A stretch of DNA of 64,000 nt from Malachius bipustulatus (Eukaryota; Arthropoda; Insecta; Coleoptera; Melyridae): the NCBI GenBank assembly GCA_910589415.1, contig OU342635.1:496001-560000 (forward strand), written 5' to 3'. A program made the position numbers and the translations under genes. The notes under the pieces are model-generated. The model made no database searches. It was not told the origin of the DNA and saw nothing but the letters and a program-made list of their open reading frames with translations. Below are positions 60,280 to 64,000 of the stretch, piece after piece (position 1 is the stretch's first letter; each line of letters opens with the position of its first letter).

Positions 60280-61659
60280 TCAACAAATAAACTTTGAGGC
60301 ATCAATGTAAAACTTCTTTATTCTTAATAGGTACATAATACATACGAGTATAATAATTGCAACAAATGTTTTCTACGAAATTTTCTTCATATAAACAAAT
60401 ACAGTCCAGTTTTTACAGAAGATGCTTTCATTTTTATAAATCAGTTTTCTCAACTTGGAAATACTTTTCAGGAAAAAGGAAAAGACACTTATTTTATAAT
60501 AATACCGCAGACGCCGTCGCTTGGTTGAGATGCTGCACACGTGAATACCTATAGCTACGATCCACGGAAGTGGTAGGTCACGTAACTGGACCCTCTTCAA
60601 AAGGGAAGTCTAAAACAAAGGATATCTCTGAAAAAAAATTACAAAAAACTAAATTTTTGTGATTATCAATTAGTTTCGAGTGAAGCAGCAGGCGTTTTAA
60701 AGAAAAACTCCAAGAGTCAGAAGGAGATTTATCTCTCTACAGAGGATTACCTAAGCAGTGTATCAAAAGTTGCCCTCTGACCCTTCTCTTGAACGCTTTG
60801 TCACACTTTATATTTCAAAAAGGGTTGAGGAACATACCTAATTATTTATTGCGTATAGTCTCACCCCCAATCCCCAATGCGTCATAAGCCCTCAGGGAAA
60901 GATTCAGCCGACGAGCAGTCAGATGCAAGTGCGTCTTAATACTGATATTATGACTATGCACGTCCGAATTAAGAAAATAATCCTTCTTGTGAGAATTAAT
61001 ATGGTAGAATGCTTCAAGAATATACAGAGACTGCACTGACAAAATACGAAGTCACTGAACGACTCCCCCTAATGCATGACACTTCAGGAGGAATTCGGGC
61101 AATAACACGAACGATACGTTAATAACACTAACGATAATTAAATAGATTATTTACACTGTGATAATGTTTTGATTGGAAGCAACTCATCAAAATGACTAGA
61201 ATGGAAACTCTCTATTGGTTTTTAGAAACGCCAAAAATTAAGCTGTGAATTTTTTTTTTTTAAATAGGCCGAAATTTTCTCAAGAAGTGCGCTTTAGTGG
61301 TGTAAGTCCATCATTAAAAAGTATTATGGGAAAACCGCGGGGGAAACTATGCAAGATACGATACTATATCATAGGAGTGAAAAACGTGTAGCAATACTTC
61401 TAGAAAGGGAGAGAATCAATTAGTGGCGTGCGGATAAAAAAGTTCTAGGTAGAGTAAAAAGTGATACGTGACACTGAAAACCGAAACACTCTAGATACCA
61501 CTGTAAGACTATGTGAGTTTATTGATCGCAACTAATAGAAGCAGGCGGCGAAGTTTTAAAGCTTCTCATTTAATCCATTTTTGACTTGGGTATTCTGGAA
61601 AAAGTGTTTTTGCGTGACCCTCTTTTAAGGGATGCGACAGAGGTTCCTTTTCGGATATA

Positions 61660-62596
61660 CAGGTGTGCCTGAGTTGTCTTTACAGCTTACTACAAAATGT
61701 TCCTCTGATGAAACTAATAAGTCGATTCAAGTAAACTTATCTTAGTACAAAGTGGCTTGGTTTAGTCATTACCAGATGCCAAAGAGTGAATAATTCTGAA
61801 ATTGTTATTTGATTGAATAAACTTAAACCCCTGAAGCGATTTTGATGAAATTTGGTATGTCGTTATGGTTTTATGGGACAGGAAGTGCAATACTTAAATT
61901 ATTTATTACGTTAATTCACTGGCGTATATAGAACATGTTTTTTTCTAGGTTTCATACCTTTTGCACTTTTAAGACAATGGAATTAAAAACATTTAAATAC
62001 CGAGCTTAGATTATTCGACTTATACATTAAATGTTGAAATGTAAATAGATATAAATACCTAAATAAATATAAATTTTATTATGCTATGAAAATTAAGACA
62101 GTGTCATGAAAAAAAAAAAAATAATAAACTTCCTATAAAAATCAACATTCAAATGGAATTGATTATCTTCTAAAAGTTCTAAACGATATGAATTAGGCGA
62201 CCGTTATAAGGAGTACCCTTTTTGTAGGAAATGAGTCGACTAATCTTACTCTGGATATGTTAAAATTTTTAATTCCATTGACGTAAAAGTTCAAAGGGCG
62301 CGTGAAACTTAAAAAATTCATGATCTATGGCAATGAATTACCGTCTGGAGTAATTTTAATATTGCACTTTTTGTCTCATAAAGCCTTAACGTCATACCAA
62401 ATTTCATCAAAATCGCTTCAGCGGCTTAGTTTCATAATCAAAAAATAACAATTTTAAAGCTGACATGCACTTTGGCATCTTGTAGTGGCCAAACGAAGCA
62501 ATTTCTGACTAAGATAAGTTGACTTAAATGGACTTGGTTTCGTCCGAGCAACATTTGGTACCTAGTAAGCTGTAAATACATTTCAGGGACGTTCTG
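61660..62596. mobile_element. Large foldback MITE (TACAGG...CTGTA)
   Basis: The left half, from CAGGTGTGCCTGAG at 61660, is matched in inverse order by the right half ending GGGACGTTCTG at 62596; TA follows the pattern on both sides. Conserved blocks: TTACAGCTTACTA, AACTTATCTTAGT, AGCGATTTTGATGAAATTTG, AAGTGCAATA and TGGAATTAAAA. Arms are about 330-370 bp with an AT-rich centre of some 250 bp. Non-coding. It lies in the presumed intron of the 56557 exon's gene. Confidence 0.85.
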
Positions 62597-63754
62597 TATA
62601 CTTAATTCAGGTTGTACCGGCATAGTTTTAAGTCATTACTTCGGTCATTATTACCCTGCGGTAAGACATTGATACCTTTCGGAGACTCCCTCCAAGTTGG
62701 CTCCAAGTTATCATAATTTTCTTGGCCTGCCTTTTTTATCGGTTACCAAACCAGAGTAACTTTAATAAATTCAAAATTAACATTTCTCTTTCATCATCCA
62801 TATTGACTATCCTGCAATTTTCACAACTTCCTTGCTTTTAAAGGAAAATTAATAAAATTACACGGAAAAAGTAAACATCCTGCAACTACCCGGATCTGAG
62901 CTTGTTGAACTTTCTATATTCATTACTTGGGACGGACTATAAAGAACATCATCATTTATTTACCTACCTATTCATGTGGAACAACGAAGGGTTTCATGTT
63001 CTTATAAGTGTCAATGCTCTTATTGATTTCTCGGAAGGGATTCAGTTGATATTGCGTGATTATAAAAACAGTACTGATTAAGTGAATTTGGAACATAGTT
63101 GAATAGGACAAATCTATTTCCCTGTGTTTAAACCGAATAAGAGAATAATTTAGTAAAAGGGAAAAATCGAATTTTCTCAACTTAATTTGTTGTCAATAAT
63201 AAAAGTTTGTTAGAAGGAACTAAACAAGATTGTTTTAACTTTATACCTATTTGGTCATTATCAGTATCAGTGTTAGCTCAGTTGAAAAAGAATAGCTAAT
63301 GATTTTTTCGAATTATCAACATAATATTTCGATCTACCATCAAGCTATGGAAGCGCCGTTATTAATGAACCTTAAAAAGATGATTTATGATCTAGGTCTT
63401 AGTTTGGGCAACTTGAAGGATATTCAAAAAACCGTATAGATTATATTGATAGATTTTAGATAGATTTTATTTATTGAAGTTTGTAATCAGCAATTTCTGA
63501 CCACTGACGCGCGCTCGGCAATTTTCGCTAATGTGTGCGCTCAATTTTTAGCATTTAATGAAAAAAAAAGATTAACGTTTTATAGCTTAACCGAGACTTT
63601 ACACTTCTACTTTCCAAATCCGTTTGATAATCTCGAATCGGATGACCTCCAGATCATGTAACCTCTCTGCAAATGAAAAATATGGAAAGAAGAACTTCTG
63701 ATTGCAATCAGGGATAGGCGTTCACGTCTTAAAGAAACATTCTTTACACTTTTC

Positions 63755-63832
63755 ATGTAAAGAATATGTAAACAATGTAAAGAATTCGTAAACAATGTTA
63801 AGAATTCGTAAACAATGTAAAGAATTTTAACA
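63755..63832 (+). repeat. 20-bp tandem repeat, four copies
   Basis: The unit ATGTAAAGAATTCGTAAACA is repeated at 63755, 63775, 63795 and (shortened) 63815 with one or two changes each. A partial inverse, ATTCTTTACA, precedes it at 63739. Confidence 0.85.
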
Positions 63833-64000
63833 ATGGTGTCAGCTGTCGCTGTCACTGCTATCAGTGACGTCATTGCTGTGAAAAGTTTCACATGCCAAAT
63901 TTACACAACTTAGGTTTATTGAGGTTTGAGCACAAGATTAAGAAGATAGTTTAGTTTACTTTTATTGGTAGGTATCAGAGACTTACTACATTTTCACGTC

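Larger units (their letters stand above)
56941..64000 (+). other. Presumed first coding intron and downstream, no exon recognised
   Basis: After the GTGAGT donor at 56941 I find no convincing coding exon on either strand to the window end. The content is AT-rich DNA plus the repeats listed separately. A short perfect hairpin GATAAGGATCT / AGATCCTTATC sits at about 59329-59356. Confidence 0.35.

Noticed and set aside
1..64000. tRNA genes
   Set aside because: I looked by eye for B-box-like GGTTCGANTCC sequences and cloverleaf partners and found none I could support; a tRNAscan run would settle it.

Overview
This looks like a repeat-rich, AT-rich nuclear genome segment from an insect. The evidence is the transposon content: Tc1/mariner-like foldback elements ending in TACAGGGTG, several decayed non-LTR retrotransposons, a pogo-like transposase with a C-terminal zinc finger, KRBA2-like integrase DNA transposons and a hAT element. 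A spliced, mostly non-coding layout and canonical polyA and splice signals agree. A beetle is my best guess from the repeat flavour, at low confidence. Nothing is prokaryotic: there are no operons and no Shine-Dalgarno-led genes.

Layout. 1-18.8 kb: gene-poor DNA with nested palindromic transposons (2.9-6.0 kb), non-LTR remnants (4.7-5.0 and 12.7-13.6 kb), a multiply broken pogo-like transposase gene on the minus strand (8.9-10.8 kb) and one possible coding exon (12.3 kb). 18.84-38.29 kb: one uninterrupted head-to-tail satellite array, about 41 copies of a ~473-bp monomer. Its variants are ordered into higher-order blocks of the form B-A-C-D-(E-C)n, where the E-C dimer (947 bp) is repeated 3, 5 and 3 times. 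38.3-40.4 kb: transposon and LINE scraps plus a possible two-exon gene end with a polyA signal. 41.4-46.9 kb: a nested transposon cluster. One TGTTA-ended element with TATA duplications carries a 683-bp MITE and a LINE tail. A second TGTTA-ended element, encoding a broken KRBA2/Ginger-like integrase, sits inside a LINE reverse-transcriptase gene. 50.4-51.6 kb: a non-autonomous hAT element with a perfect 8-bp target duplication and another MITE inside. 53.2-54.7 kb: a LINE remnant with an RNase H-like region. 56.56-56.94 kb: the best host-gene signal, an exon with 5' UTR, start codon, 54 codons and a GTGAGT donor; its following intron probably fills the rest of the window.

Few intact host genes can be supported. 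The main biology is a satellite with clear higher-order organisation, and a record of transposons inserting into one another. All transposon-encoded genes seen here are broken, so any mobility must depend on enzymes encoded elsewhere.
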